The notes beneath the pieces were generated by a model. The model made no database searches. It had not been told where the DNA came from and saw only the letters and a program-made list of their open reading frames with translations. The translations under genes and the position numbers were made by a program. DNA of 64,000 bases from positions 3,447,001 to 3,511,000 of the forward strand of contig NZ_AP017367.1 in assembly GCF_001548395.1 (NCBI RefSeq). The letters are read 5' to 3'. This document shows positions 26,301-34,860 of this stretch, piece by piece; positions within the stretch are counted from its first letter, which is position 1, and the number at the start of each line of letters is the position of its first letter. The DNA comes from Leptolyngbya sp. O-77 (lineage in GTDB: Bacteria; Cyanobacteriota; Cyanobacteriia; Elainellales; Elainellaceae).

Positions 26301-26642
26301 ATGAAACGGACTCAGATTGCAGCTACAAATCTGCTGATGGCGGCATCCCTACTGGGGCTGGTGCCAGGGGCGATCGCCTCCGAAGTCGCCGTTAATTCCG
26401 AAAACCTGCCCGCTTCCCTCAATCAAGCTGCACGGGGATGTAGCTTACTCAACGGCACCTATCACGAGATGGCTAACGGCAACTGGATTTGCTTATACGG
26501 TGCTGTGCGCCCAAATCCTAGCTTAGGGATTCACTGTAATCTGGACTACGAGTGCGATCGCCTGGTCTATCGCCCAAATGCCAATGGCAACGCCCAGTTG
26601 CAGTGGGAGCGCATCATCTCCGAAGAACGCCACGAAGACTAG
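26301..26642 (+). CDS. Small exported Cys-containing protein
   Basis: A 113-residue precursor starting MKRTQIAATNLLMAASLLGL, followed by VPGAIASEVAV. This is a typical Sec signal with probable cleavage after AIA or AIAS. The mature ~88 residues contain four cysteines (GCSLLNG, WICLYG, HCNLDYECDRL), able to form two disulfides, and Trp/Tyr-rich strands. Not recognised as a known family. The ATG at 26301 is chosen because AAAGGACTCATC precedes it and the signal peptide begins there; the frame is open upstream to 26124 but reads as untranslated sequence. It lies 97 bp after the small SEQEV protein on the same strand. Confidence 0.75.
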   Translation: MKRTQIAATNLLMAASLLGLVPGAIASEVAVNSENLPASLNQAARGCSLLNGTYHEMANGNWICLYGAVRPNPSLGIHCNLDYECDRLVYRPNANGNAQLQWERIISEERHED

Positions 26643-26821
26643 CCTCGCGGTGTTCTGGCTCTATCATACTTAACCCAAAAACCAAAAACTGACTGGCTCA
26701 TACTCATAGCGCGGAAATGACTTCCCCCTTAGTCCTTTCCGCCACCCCTGATTCTCCAATGCCCTCGCATCAGTGCTGTGGAGCAATCATCCCCAACCCC
26801 TTTCACAGGAGATATTCCCCC

Positions 26822-27022
26822 ATGTCTGCATATCGTCGGCATCGAGCCTTGCAAGATCTCTATGCCCAGGCTTGCCTGTTCGATGAGTCGTCTCATCTGC
26901 CAGGTGAACCCAATACGTTCTCAGAGCTATTCTCAGAAGAATCCGTTTCACACTCAAAGTCCATGCCCAAACCAGTTCAAAAAATGCAACCTTACTCGCA
27001 AAAAGAGCGATCGCCCATCTGA
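26822..27022 (+). CDS. Possible small protein (66 residues)
   Basis: The reading frame MSAYRRHRALQDLYAQACLF continues to a stop at 27022 and is preceded by CACAGGAGATATTCCCCC, almost the same ribosome-site context as RTX4. The composition is hydrophilic with no motif. Because it is short and has no recognised relatives, it may be spurious. Confidence 0.4.
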   Translation: MSAYRRHRALQDLYAQACLFDESSHLPGEPNTFSELFSEESVSHSKSMPKPVQKMQPYSQKERSPI

Positions 27023-27124
27023 CTAAAACCTATCTGAATCTTGCCCGATCTCAGTCTCGACTTAGGGTTTTCTGAATCCATTTCTGATGCACTTTCTCAT
27101 TCCATTGATCCAAGAGGAATTATC

Positions 27125-28741
27125 ATGGCACGTTCTGCATTATTTCGTAAGTTTGTGAAACTACTGCACTTATCTCGTTCTAGTTCTGATTCGCCAGCAC
27201 CTGCGCCAGTTTCAGTTTTTGCCGATTCAGAAAGTGAACAAACAGGCTCTCCAAAGTATTCGCGGCGGCGGTTTCTGCGATATTCTGCGCTGGCGACTGG
27301 CGCGGCGATCGCCTCCACAGCGCTTTCCGAGTTACCACGTCTGGGCAGCGTTTTGGGCTACAGTAAACCCAATGTGGCGGTCGTAGGCGGTGGCATCGCA
27401 GGACTCAATGCAGCCTATCAGCTTAAGAAACTGGGCATTCTTGCCACCGTCTATGAAGCAAAATCCTACCTGGGCGGACGCATCCAGTCACGTACTGTAG
27501 CGGGCGATCGCCTGGTGAACGACCTCGGCGGCAGCTTCATCAACACCGACCATGAAGATATCCTGGCGCTGGTGGAAGAGTTTGGGCTGGAACTGTTCAA
27601 TCGGGTGGAAGATGCGGCACAGTCTGAGTTTCCTGAAACCGCCTATTACTTCAACGGCAGGGTCTTGAATGAGGAAGAACTGGTAAACCTGCTGCGGCCG
27701 CTAGCCGACCAACTGGCCACCGATCTAGCATTGCTCGACGAAGATTTCGACACCTACGCGCCGCAGTTTGATGCGCTCAGCGTCTCCGACTATCTCTATC
27801 AGCATCGAGATAAGATCCCTGCGCCCGTTGTGCGAAAACTGGCAGAAAATGCCATCCGCACCGAATACGGCGTGGAACCTCATGAATCCTCAGCATTGCA
27901 GCTTATCTACACCGCCCAACTGCTGGATGAAGATACCGTATCCATCATCGGCAGTGACGAAGCTTATTACCTCAAAAACGGCAGTGCTGATTTGATCAGA
28001 GCTTTGACCGAGGCTCTGGCAGATCAGATTCGCACCAGCCAACCGCTCACCCAGGTGCGATCGCACGGCGACGGGTTCCAGCTTACTTTCAGTACGGGGC
28101 TGACTGTAGAAACTGATTATCTGATTCTGGCAACGCCATTCACGGCGCTGCGCCAGGTCGATTTGCAGATAGAACTCCCCAACACGCTGCGCCGCTTTAT
28201 CCAGGAGGTGAACCTGGGCACCAACGAAAAGCTATTCGCGGGCTTTCAGCAGCGCGTGTGGCATCAGGCGCAGGGCTTTGTGGGCGAAGCCTGGACAGAT
28301 CTGGGCTATTCGGGGCTGTGGGAAGAAACCCAGCGCCAGCCAGAGCGATCGCAGGGGGTGCTGACCTTCTTTCTGGGCGGGAGCGAGGTGGCCCGCGCCA
28401 AGCGCAATCCCAATGTGCAGGGTCGCGTGTTTGTGAACCGCCTGAATTCCCTTATGCCGGGGATAAAATCCGCCGCCACAGGTCAGTTCTATCGAACTGC
28501 CTGGACCGATGATCCCTACATCCAGGGCGGCTACACCAGCTTCAAACCTGGACAATACACCGAGTTTGGCGAATATCTCTACATCGAATCCGACGACCCC
28601 GACGAGCGTCAGGATGTGGCGATCGGCAAGCTAGTGTTTGCCGGAGAACACCTCAGCGATGAATACTATGGCTACATGAACGGCGGTGCCCAGACAGGGC
28701 GATTGGCCGCAGAAGTCATTGCAGAGATGCTTCAGGCGTAA
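27125..28741 (+). CDS. Tat-exported flavin amine oxidase (L-amino-acid/monoamine oxidase family)
   Basis: A 538-residue FAD enzyme predicted to oxidise an amine or L-amino acid with O2, giving imine and H2O2. After ~47 residues comes a twin-arginine motif SRRRFLRYSALATGAAIA, so export of the folded flavoprotein is expected. The dinucleotide-binding site VAVVGGGIAGLNAAYQLKKL is followed by VYEAKSYLGGRIQSRTV. The C-terminal FAD motif is LVFAGEHLSDEYYGYMNGGA followed by QTGRLAAEVI. The ATG at 27125 is preferred, with AAGAGGAATTATC before it; the frame is open upstream to 27041. The substrate cannot be deduced. It stands alone between the small genes and the copper operon. Confidence 0.88.
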   Translation: MARSALFRKFVKLLHLSRSSSDSPAPAPVSVFADSESEQTGSPKYSRRRFLRYSALATGAAIASTALSELPRLGSVLGYSKPNVAVVGGGIAGLNAAYQLKKLGILATVYEAKSYLGGRIQSRTVAGDRLVNDLGGSFINTDHEDILALVEEFGLELFNRVEDAAQSEFPETAYYFNGRVLNEEELVNLLRPLADQLATDLALLDEDFDTYAPQFDALSVSDYLYQHRDKIPAPVVRKLAENAIRTEYGVEPHESSALQLIYTAQLLDEDTVSIIGSDEAYYLKNGSADLIRALTEALADQIRTSQPLTQVRSHGDGFQLTFSTGLTVETDYLILATPFTALRQVDLQIELPNTLRRFIQEVNLGTNEKLFAGFQQRVWHQAQGFVGEAWTDLGYSGLWEETQRQPERSQGVLTFFLGGSEVARAKRNPNVQGRVFVNRLNSLMPGIKSAATGQFYRTAWTDDPYIQGGYTSFKPGQYTEFGEYLYIESDDPDERQDVAIGKLVFAGEHLSDEYYGYMNGGAQTGRLAAEVIAEMLQA

Positions 28742-28913
28742 TCCCTATAGGGCTACTAAGTACACACATCTCGGCGGAGAAACCCAAACCCTGATCAATC
28801 TCCCTCAATCCCCGCGTTGATGCGCCGCCGCGCCATAAAAAAGGGGATTTTGAATCTAGCCGCCCCGGTTTTGTGGCGGGCGAAGAAGGATTGCTAGACT
28901 GTGGTGTACTTAG
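28742..28913. other. Intergenic spacer with degenerate repeat
   Basis: The spacer between the convergent oxidase and cupredoxin genes contains CCCTCAATCCCCGCGTTGAT and AAAAAAGGGGATTTTGAATC, a degraded relative of the palindromic CCCCC...GGGGG family that is interrupted by a GCGCCGCCGCGCC insert. A similar GC insert occurs near 18756-18780. No gene is seen. Confidence 0.5.
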
Positions 28914-29702
28914 CTAGCCTTTTGGGATAGGGCTGGAGTATAGCTGGCTCCTGCGAAGCGGTGGGTAGATTTGAGCGTTCTTATCTTCATTCGGCAATGC
29001 CCAAGACTTTCTTATTTCAGCGCGATCCTGGAATTGGCACGATATCGCTGCTAATCCCACATTCATTTGACGCACTATGAACACGTAATGTGCTGGATGG
29101 GTCAAGTGATGATGCGCTGAGTCATCAACTGGCTGCGACTCTGCGGAAATTGGGGCGATCGCCCTTTCCTGTCCTGCTCCCTGCACTTCGACCACTCCGC
29201 GAAACATATTCATGCCGCAGGTAAACTCATATCGACCGGGTTGTGTGGGGATAAACTCAATCGCTGTCGTTTGATTTAGCGGCAAAACTTGGGTAATGCG
29301 AAAATCGGGAAACCACACTTCCTCCAGGCAACTGCTAGGATCTTTGCGATCGAAATTGAGCCGCACAGGCTGACCCACCTGCACCACAATCTGACTAGGT
29401 TCATAGCCGCCATCCACCATCACGGTTACTTCCTGAACGCCGCCCTGCGTTGTGGCTTTGCGCGATTTGGGCTTGCTCAGCAAAAACCACCAAAGCTCCA
29501 GCCCGATTAATCCCAACCCGCCTGCGGTGACCGCAACTTTAGCCCACAACGGCTGTTCAATTCGTTGAAATTGTTCTGCCTTTTCGGTGGTGGAAGGCTG
29601 CATTTCTGTGTGCATTTCCTGGGCGATCGCCTGACTCGACACTGTTCCGATCAGCATTCCAATGGTCGCAACGCCAGCAATCAGTTTTTCATGGTAAATC
29701 AT
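28914..29702 (-). CDS. Membrane-anchored cupredoxin-domain protein of the copper module
   Basis: About 262 residues. It has an N-terminal signal-like segment (MIYHEKLIAGVATIGMLIGT to SSQAIAQ), then a second hydrophobic helix (VAVTAGGLGLIGLELWWFLL). A cupredoxin-like domain follows at about residues 85-175: EVTVMVDGGYEPSQIVVQVG, DPSSCLEEVWFPDF and GRYEFTCGMNMFRGVVEV. The Cys, the CGM segment and Met are plausible copper ligands. The tail after ~190 is His-rich at first (SAHHHLTHPAHY) and then looks unrelated, possibly read-through of a lost stop. It lies 75 bp downstream of copA on the same strand, so it is probably the third gene of the copper operon. ATG at 29702; another five codons upstream. 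Confidence 0.75.
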   Translation of the reverse strand: MIYHEKLIAGVATIGMLIGTVSSQAIAQEMHTEMQPSTTEKAEQFQRIEQPLWAKVAVTAGGLGLIGLELWWFLLSKPKSRKATTQGGVQEVTVMVDGGYEPSQIVVQVGQPVRLNFDRKDPSSCLEEVWFPDFRITQVLPLNQTTAIEFIPTQPGRYEFTCGMNMFRGVVEVQGAGQERAIAPISAESQPVDDSAHHHLTHPAHYVFIVRQMNVGLAAISCQFQDRAEIRKSWALPNEDKNAQIYPPLRRSQLYSSPIPKG

Positions 29703-29777
29703 GTTTTTTCTCTGCATTCGCTTTGCAAATTTTGTCTTGGATCTGTGTCTAAAAGAATCCTGAAAACTGCTCTAAAA

Positions 29778-32102
29778 CTATCTCGATAGCTTAGGCTGAA
29801 AGTTTCTGAGTCGCAGCGCATTCGTGACGACAGACACGGAACTAAAGGCCATCGCCGCTCCGGCAATGATGGGATTGAGCAGCCAGCCAAACACCGGATA
29901 GAGAATGCCTGCTGCAACTGGGATTCCGGCAACGTTGTAGACAAAGGCAAAGAACAGGTTTTGCTGGATGTTGCGGATGGTGGCGCGACTGAGCTGAATT
30001 GCGGTCACAATACCTTGCAAATCACCGGAGATCAGCGTGATGTCGCTGGCGGCGATCGCCACGTCCGTTCCCGTGCCAATTGCAATCCCCACATCGGCTT
30101 GAGCCAGTGCAGGCGCGTCGTTGATGCCATCGCCCACCATTGCCACGATGCGAGACGAGGGGGAGAGGGGGAGCGGGGGAGAGAGGGAGAAGTTTTTTGG
30201 TTTGCTGTGATGTGGGCTGAGATTGCCATCCTGTTGTAGGCGGGCGATGACGGACGCTTTTTGGTCGGGGCGCACTTCGGCAAAGACGCGATCGATGCCG
30301 ACTTCACGAGCGATCACGTTTGCCGTCCGCTGGTTGTCGCCTGTGAGCATCACGACTTCCAATCCCATTCGCGTCAGCGTGCGAATCGCATTCACTGAAG
30401 ACGGCTTCACAGCATCCGCAATGCCCATCAACGCTTCCACATTGCCGTTCACTGCGATCCAAATCACCGTTCTGCCCAGGTATTCCAGCTTGTCCCAGGA
30501 GGATTGCAAAGCGGTGGTATGAATGCCGAGTTCATTCATCCAGCGGTGCGTTCCAATCTGCACAAGCTGACGATCGACAGAACCCTGAACACCGCTGCCA
30601 GCAATGGCTTCAAATCCTTGCGGTTCCGTCAGCTCCACCTCTTGCGATCGCGCGTATTGCACCACAGCTTCCGCCAGGGGATGTTCGGAATTTCGCTCCA
30701 GTGATGCGGCTAACCGCAGCAGCGTCAGTTCGTTCGCGATGCCATTGACCGGAACAAAATCCGTCACCGTGGGTTTGCCTTGGGTAATCGTGCCGGTTTT
30801 GTCGAGGACGATGGTTTGCAGCTTGTGTGCCAGTTCCAGGCTCTCTGCACTTTTGATCAAAATGCCGTTTTCTGCGCCCTTGCCCGTGCCCACCATGATC
30901 GAAGTCGGCGTGGCCAGCCCCAGCGCACAGGGACAGGCGATAATCAGCACGCCGACAGTCGTGATCAGCGCCATCGTCACGTTGCCCATGAGGTTGAACC
31001 AGAGGACGAACGTGAGAATGGCGATCGCCATCACCGCAGGCACAAACCACCCCGTCACCTGATCCGCCAATCGCTGGATCGGCGCTTTGGAACCCTGCGC
31101 CTGCTGCACCAGTTTGACGATTTGCGCCAGGAACGTGTCTTTGCCGACGCGAGTAGCGCGAAACTTAAAGCTGCCCGTTTTGTTCAGCGTTGCGCCGATT
31201 ACCTCATCGCCCGCCTGCTTTTTCACAGGCACACTTTCTCCCGTCACCATCGCCTCGTCAATCGTGGACGCGCCCTCCACAATCTCGCCATCCACTGGGA
31301 TTTTCTCGCCCGGCCGCACCAGAATGACATCGCCCCGCACCACGTCCGAAATGGGAATGTCAAATTCCTGCCCGTTGCGAATCACCCGCGCCGTGCGGGG
31401 TTGCAGCCCGATGAGTTTGCGAATCGCTTCGGAAGTTTGCCCCTTGGCGCGGTTTTCCAGCAGTCGCCCCAGCAGCAGCAGCGCAATAATGACCGCTGCC
31501 GCCTCGAAATACACATCGGGACTCAGCCCCTGCGCCAGGAACCACTGCGGCGCAAAGGTCGGAAACAGCGAGTAAAGAAACGCTGTGCCCGTGCCCACTG
31601 CCACCAGCGTATCCATCGTAGCGGTGTGCCGCTTCAGCGCTTTCCAGGCGTTGGTGAAAAAGCGACTGCCTGCCCAGAGCATTACGGGTGTCGTTAGCAC
31701 CAGTTGGAGCAGCGGATGGTGCATCCACATCGGAATAAAGGGAATCGGCAGCCCCGTCATCATGGGCAGCGAGCCAATCACGAGAATCGCGCTGACGACA
31801 CCACTCAGCCACACTTTGCGCGTTAGCTGGCGCTGCTCGGTCTGTCGCTCTTGGCGTTCTTCGTCTGCTTCTGGAGCCAGCACATCGTCTTTTAGGGGCA
31901 GCGCCGCATAGCCCGCAGCATCTACCGCTGCTTGAATTGCAGCAACATCCGTTTTGTGAGCATCGTAAGTCACGGCTGCTTGCTCTGCCCCAAAGTTGAC
32001 GCTGCACGCCTCGACACCAGGAACCGAGCGGATGGCATCTTCGATGTTGTTGGCGCAGGCGGCACAGCTCATGCCGCGCAATCGAAACGTTTGATTTTCC
32101 AT
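29778..32102 (-). CDS. copA: Copper-exporting P1B-type ATPase CopA
   Basis: A 774-residue heavy-metal ATPase that pumps Cu(I) across the membrane. It has an N-terminal HMA domain with MSCAACA (CxxC at residues 13-16), transmembrane helices, the actuator TGES (MVTGESVPVKKQAGDEVIGA), and the metal-site CPC (IACPCALGLATPTSIMVGTG). The phosphorylation motif is DKTGTITQGKPTVTDF, followed by HP (SEHPLAEAVV) and GDGIND (657-662). About 24 residues of Ser/Pro/Leu-rich sequence (NLSPHHSKPKNFSLSPPLPL...) are inserted just before VAMVGDGIND, encoded by a purine-rich repeat. The ATG at 32102 has AGGAGG seven bases upstream; the eleven codons before it are not needed. copZ ends 10 bp upstream. Confidence 0.96.
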   Translation of the reverse strand: MENQTFRLRGMSCAACANNIEDAIRSVPGVEACSVNFGAEQAAVTYDAHKTDVAAIQAAVDAAGYAALPLKDDVLAPEADEERQERQTEQRQLTRKVWLSGVVSAILVIGSLPMMTGLPIPFIPMWMHHPLLQLVLTTPVMLWAGSRFFTNAWKALKRHTATMDTLVAVGTGTAFLYSLFPTFAPQWFLAQGLSPDVYFEAAAVIIALLLLGRLLENRAKGQTSEAIRKLIGLQPRTARVIRNGQEFDIPISDVVRGDVILVRPGEKIPVDGEIVEGASTIDEAMVTGESVPVKKQAGDEVIGATLNKTGSFKFRATRVGKDTFLAQIVKLVQQAQGSKAPIQRLADQVTGWFVPAVMAIAILTFVLWFNLMGNVTMALITTVGVLIIACPCALGLATPTSIMVGTGKGAENGILIKSAESLELAHKLQTIVLDKTGTITQGKPTVTDFVPVNGIANELTLLRLAASLERNSEHPLAEAVVQYARSQEVELTEPQGFEAIAGSGVQGSVDRQLVQIGTHRWMNELGIHTTALQSSWDKLEYLGRTVIWIAVNGNVEALMGIADAVKPSSVNAIRTLTRMGLEVVMLTGDNQRTANVIAREVGIDRVFAEVRPDQKASVIARLQQDGNLSPHHSKPKNFSLSPPLPLSPSSRIVAMVGDGINDAPALAQADVGIAIGTGTDVAIAASDITLISGDLQGIVTAIQLSRATIRNIQQNLFFAFVYNVAGIPVAAGILYPVFGWLLNPIIAGAAMAFSSVSVVTNALRLRNFQPKLSR

Positions 32103-32112
32103 GATGCGCCTC

Positions 32113-32307
32113 CTAGGCGACGGTGTACCCTGCATCGGCGATCGCCTTGCGAATGTCTGCCTCTGCCGCTTCGGTGTCCACGTTTACCTGCTTGGTCTTC
32201 ACGTCGGTCTGCACGGTCGCCCCTGCGTCTATTGCGTGAATTGCTTTGGTAATGGTGTCGCTGCACGCCGAGCAAGCCATATTGGGGACGGTGAATTCAT
32301 AAGCCAT
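32113..32307 (-). CDS. copZ: Copper chaperone CopZ (HMA domain)
   Basis: A 64-residue ferredoxin-fold metallochaperone that delivers Cu(I) to CopA. MAYEFTVPNMACSACSDTIT holds the MxCxxC metal site. The rest follows the beta-alpha-beta-beta-alpha-beta pattern (VQTDVKTKQVNVDTEAAEAD, AIADAGYTVA). It is the first gene of the copper operon, 10 bp before copA, with a GAGGA ribosome site upstream. A MerR-type promoter lies directly in front. Confidence 0.95.
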   Translation of the reverse strand: MAYEFTVPNMACSACSDTITKAIHAIDAGATVQTDVKTKQVNVDTEAAEADIRKAIADAGYTVA

Positions 32308-32339
32308 TGTGGAAATCCTCCTGATTTGAATCTGTTTTG

Positions 32340-32371
32340 ATCTTGGAGTCTCCAGTGAGCTAGAGAGTCAA
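32340..32371 (-). promoter_or_regulatory. MerR/CueR-type promoter of the copZ-copA operon
   Basis: On the gene's strand a -35 TTGACT (32366-32371) and a -10 like CAAGAT (32340-32345) are separated by 20 bp, longer than the optimal 17. The spacer is centred on the imperfect dyad ACTCTCTAG, CTCA, CTGGAGACT (32347-32368; 7 of 9 pairs match). An over-long spacer with a dyad inside is the known arrangement of MerR-family metal-activated promoters. No merR gene is visible in this window. Confidence 0.7.
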
Positions 32372-32497
32372 GCGGTAGAATGATTAAGTTTTTTGAGCCG
32401 CCATTTTTGAGCCGCCAAAATAAGTAAGGATGTGCCGCTTGGTACGCAGCACATCCTCTCTCAACGATTCGCAAAGCAAGTAAGCTAACCTGGACGT

Positions 32498-33550
32498 TTA
32501 ACGACCGACATCGATCAGGATTTTGAACGTGCCTGGTGTGGGGGAGACGGCGCGATCGACCGCAGCGGCGAGGTCACTCAGCGGAAAGCGATCGCTCACC
32601 AGGGCATCCACATCAATGCGCTTGTTGAATACGATATCGGCGGCGAGGCTCTGCACCTTGTAGGACGAGCTATAGCTGCCCATCAGGTCAATCTCGCGGC
32701 GATAGAGAATGTTGGGATTAATGGGAATCTCCACCTCGTCGGGAAATTCCGCAAAGAAGAGAATCTTGCCGCCCTTGCGGGTGCAATCCAGCGCTTGAAA
32801 AAACGCCTTGTCGCTGGGGACGGCCAGCAGCGTCGTGTCTACGCCCATGCCGTTGGTGAGGGCGTGGATTTTGGCGGGTAGGTCGGCATCTCGCGGGTCG
32901 AAAGCGGCGTCGGCTCCGAGCTGGCGGGCTTTTTCCAGACGGGAAGGGATGAGATCAGTGGCGATCGCCCTTGCGCCAAAATACTTCACCAGCATCACAA
33001 ACATCAGCCCAATCGGCCCCGCCCCCGTCACCAGCACCGTTTGTCCGGGCTGCACCTGCGCTTTTTTCACCGCCTTCAGGCAGCAGTTGGTCGGCTCCAC
33101 AAAGCTGGCCTGCTCAAAGGTCACATCGTCGGGAATTTCGATCAAGCCGCCGTGCTGCACAATATGCCCCGGCACCTTCACGTATTCGGCAAAGCCGCCG
33201 CCGCTGGGCACAAACCCTGCCGTCGTGCTGATGTTCTTATACACCTCGCACATGGAGTAATTTTCATTCAGGCAATAGCCGCAATGCATACAGGGAATAT
33301 GGTGCAGCACCACGACCCGCTGACCTGGCTGCCAGCCGCGCACATCGGCCCCCACCGCCGCAATCACGCCCGCCGTTTCGTGCCCAAAGATGCGCGGCGG
33401 CTCATATAGCGGATAGCGAATCTTTTTGATATCCGACTGGCACAAGCCCACCACCCGCACCTGCACCAGCACCTCGTCTGCCGCCAGTTCTGGCACGGGC
33501 ACGTCTTCGTAGCTCAGTTGGTTGACCCCGCGAAATACCTGCGCCTTCAT
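32498..33550 (-). CDS. Zinc-dependent medium-chain alcohol dehydrogenase
   Basis: A 350-residue NAD(P)-dependent dehydrogenase of the sorbitol/threonine-dehydrogenase-like branch. Catalytic zinc ligands are likely the Cys in GLCQSD, His in GHETAGVIAAVG and a Glu in FVEPTNC. The four-Cys structural zinc loop is CMHCGYCLNENYSMC. The Rossmann motif is VLVTGAGPIGLMFVMLVKYF. It begins MKAQVFRGVNQLSYEDVPVP. The substrate is not evident. It lies about 190 bp upstream of the copper operon promoter on the same strand; the MerR-type promoter between them suggests separate regulation. Confidence 0.88.
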   Translation of the reverse strand: MKAQVFRGVNQLSYEDVPVPELAADEVLVQVRVVGLCQSDIKKIRYPLYEPPRIFGHETAGVIAAVGADVRGWQPGQRVVVLHHIPCMHCGYCLNENYSMCEVYKNISTTAGFVPSGGGFAEYVKVPGHIVQHGGLIEIPDDVTFEQASFVEPTNCCLKAVKKAQVQPGQTVLVTGAGPIGLMFVMLVKYFGARAIATDLIPSRLEKARQLGADAAFDPRDADLPAKIHALTNGMGVDTTLLAVPSDKAFFQALDCTRKGGKILFFAEFPDEVEIPINPNILYRREIDLMGSYSSSYKVQSLAADIVFNKRIDVDALVSDRFPLSDLAAAVDRAVSPTPGTFKILIDVGR

Positions 33551-33728
33551 GGAAAATCCCTTTCACTCAACAAGATTAGGATACGGTGTGGCGCGGTCAT
33601 CCTTGGGCTGCGGACAGCATAAAGCGGGCAAAAAATGTTACAAGGCGGCTCTTTCCCAACCCTCAGCGCGAGGAGAACTGAGCCGCTCAGGGAACTGGGG
33701 AAAGCAGAACTAGAGGGCGATCGCCCCT

Positions 33729-34424
33729 CTAGGCAGCCGACAGCCCATAGGCAGACATCCGCATGATGTCGCGAGTGGTGAAGCCGATGTTGCTCAGCGC
33801 TTCGCCGTAGCTAATCATGAAATCTTCTACCAGGGCTTCTTTTTCCATGCCCAGTTCCTTGGCATCGTTTTCCACTTGGTTCAGCATCCGCCATACCAGC
33901 GGCAGGTTTTGCTTGTTGGCTTCCTCTAGCTCCGCTTTGGACGCTTCAAAGTTCGCCTTCAGCCATTCTTCGCCAAAGTTCAGGTGCAGATACTCATCCT
34001 TCACCACGCCTTCGGTGATCTTGCGGGCAAAGTCATCTGCCACCGGAATGTAGATGTTGTAGGCAGAAATCGCAAAGCACTCGATAATCAGCGACTGAAT
34101 CAGCAGGCAGGTCACGATTTTGCCCTGGGCTGCGGCCTCTTGAAAGTTGCGGTGCAGGTCGGCAAAAAATTCCTTGGCAAAGGCCATGTCTGGCTCAACG
34201 GATAGGTTCCGCCCACAGGCCTGGAAGCCTTTCTTATGACGGCTTTCCATTTTCGACAGGCCGATTAACTGGTCTTTGTGATCGGGCATTAGCTCCGCAA
34301 GGCGCTGGTAGTTGTCGAAGGCTTCCTCCTCGCCCTCAATCACAATGGCGTTGATGCGGCTGTAGGCATCTTTGTAGACGGCACTCTGATAGTCGAGTTC
34401 TGGGGTAAGCTCAAGCTGAGGCAT
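33729..34424 (-). CDS. ado: Aldehyde deformylating oxygenase (ADO, alkane synthesis)
   Basis: A 231-residue ferritin-like di-iron enzyme that turns fatty aldehydes into alkanes plus formate; it is found almost only in cyanobacteria. The ligands are visible: Glu in VIEGEEEAFDNYQRL, ExxH in KMESRHKKGF, Glu in LIIECFAISAYNIY, and ExxH in VVKDEYLHLNFGEEW. The C-terminus has GFTTRDIMRMSAYGLSAA. The ATG at 34424 (MPQLELTPELDYQSAVYKDA) matches the usual start; a longer frame reaches 34469. Its normal partner, acyl-ACP reductase, is usually next door but is absent from both sides here. Confidence 0.97.
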   Translation of the reverse strand: MPQLELTPELDYQSAVYKDAYSRINAIVIEGEEEAFDNYQRLAELMPDHKDQLIGLSKMESRHKKGFQACGRNLSVEPDMAFAKEFFADLHRNFQEAAAQGKIVTCLLIQSLIIECFAISAYNIYIPVADDFARKITEGVVKDEYLHLNFGEEWLKANFEASKAELEEANKQNLPLVWRMLNQVENDAKELGMEKEALVEDFMISYGEALSNIGFTTRDIMRMSAYGLSAA

Positions 34425-34860
34425 AGTAGGGTCGGTCTCCTGACTGAGGGTCGAAACGGTGGAAAACAAGCTCCTGTAGGTCTGCTCGGGCAGCGCTCAG
34501 GTCGGCGGTGTCCAAACATTCAGACGAGAGCGAGTGGGCAATGGCGGCAAATCGAGCCGTGACGTTAAGCATTGCGGGGTCAGTCTGTCTGCTGGCGTGG
34601 TTTGGAGGAAAGTCTCAAACTTGCAGCAGCTTTGGGAAGAAACCAGTGTAAAGAAATCAGTGCCCTAGTTTGCTTAACTTAAAATATGCCCAAACTCTAC
34701 TCTACTGGGTTTCGGCATGGAATGGTTAAACTAGAGTCCCCTTATAGCTGATATCCTGTTCAACGACATCATAGATCTATATCTATGCCCAAGCCTAAAC
34801 CGTTGATCCAAACTGTATCGCACAACATTTCGCTGCTGGCTCCTTCTCTAGAATCACGTT
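34425..34860. other. Intergenic region upstream of ado and the ABC permease
   Basis: A divergent spacer of about 430 bp without a recognisable gene. It becomes AT-richer after 34660. It should hold promoters for both neighbours; no specific operator was identified. Confidence 0.4.

Noticed and set aside
32498..33550. Alcohol dehydrogenase as part of the copper operon
   Set aside because: It lies upstream of the MerR-type promoter, so it is probably a separate transcription unit even though it is on the same strand.
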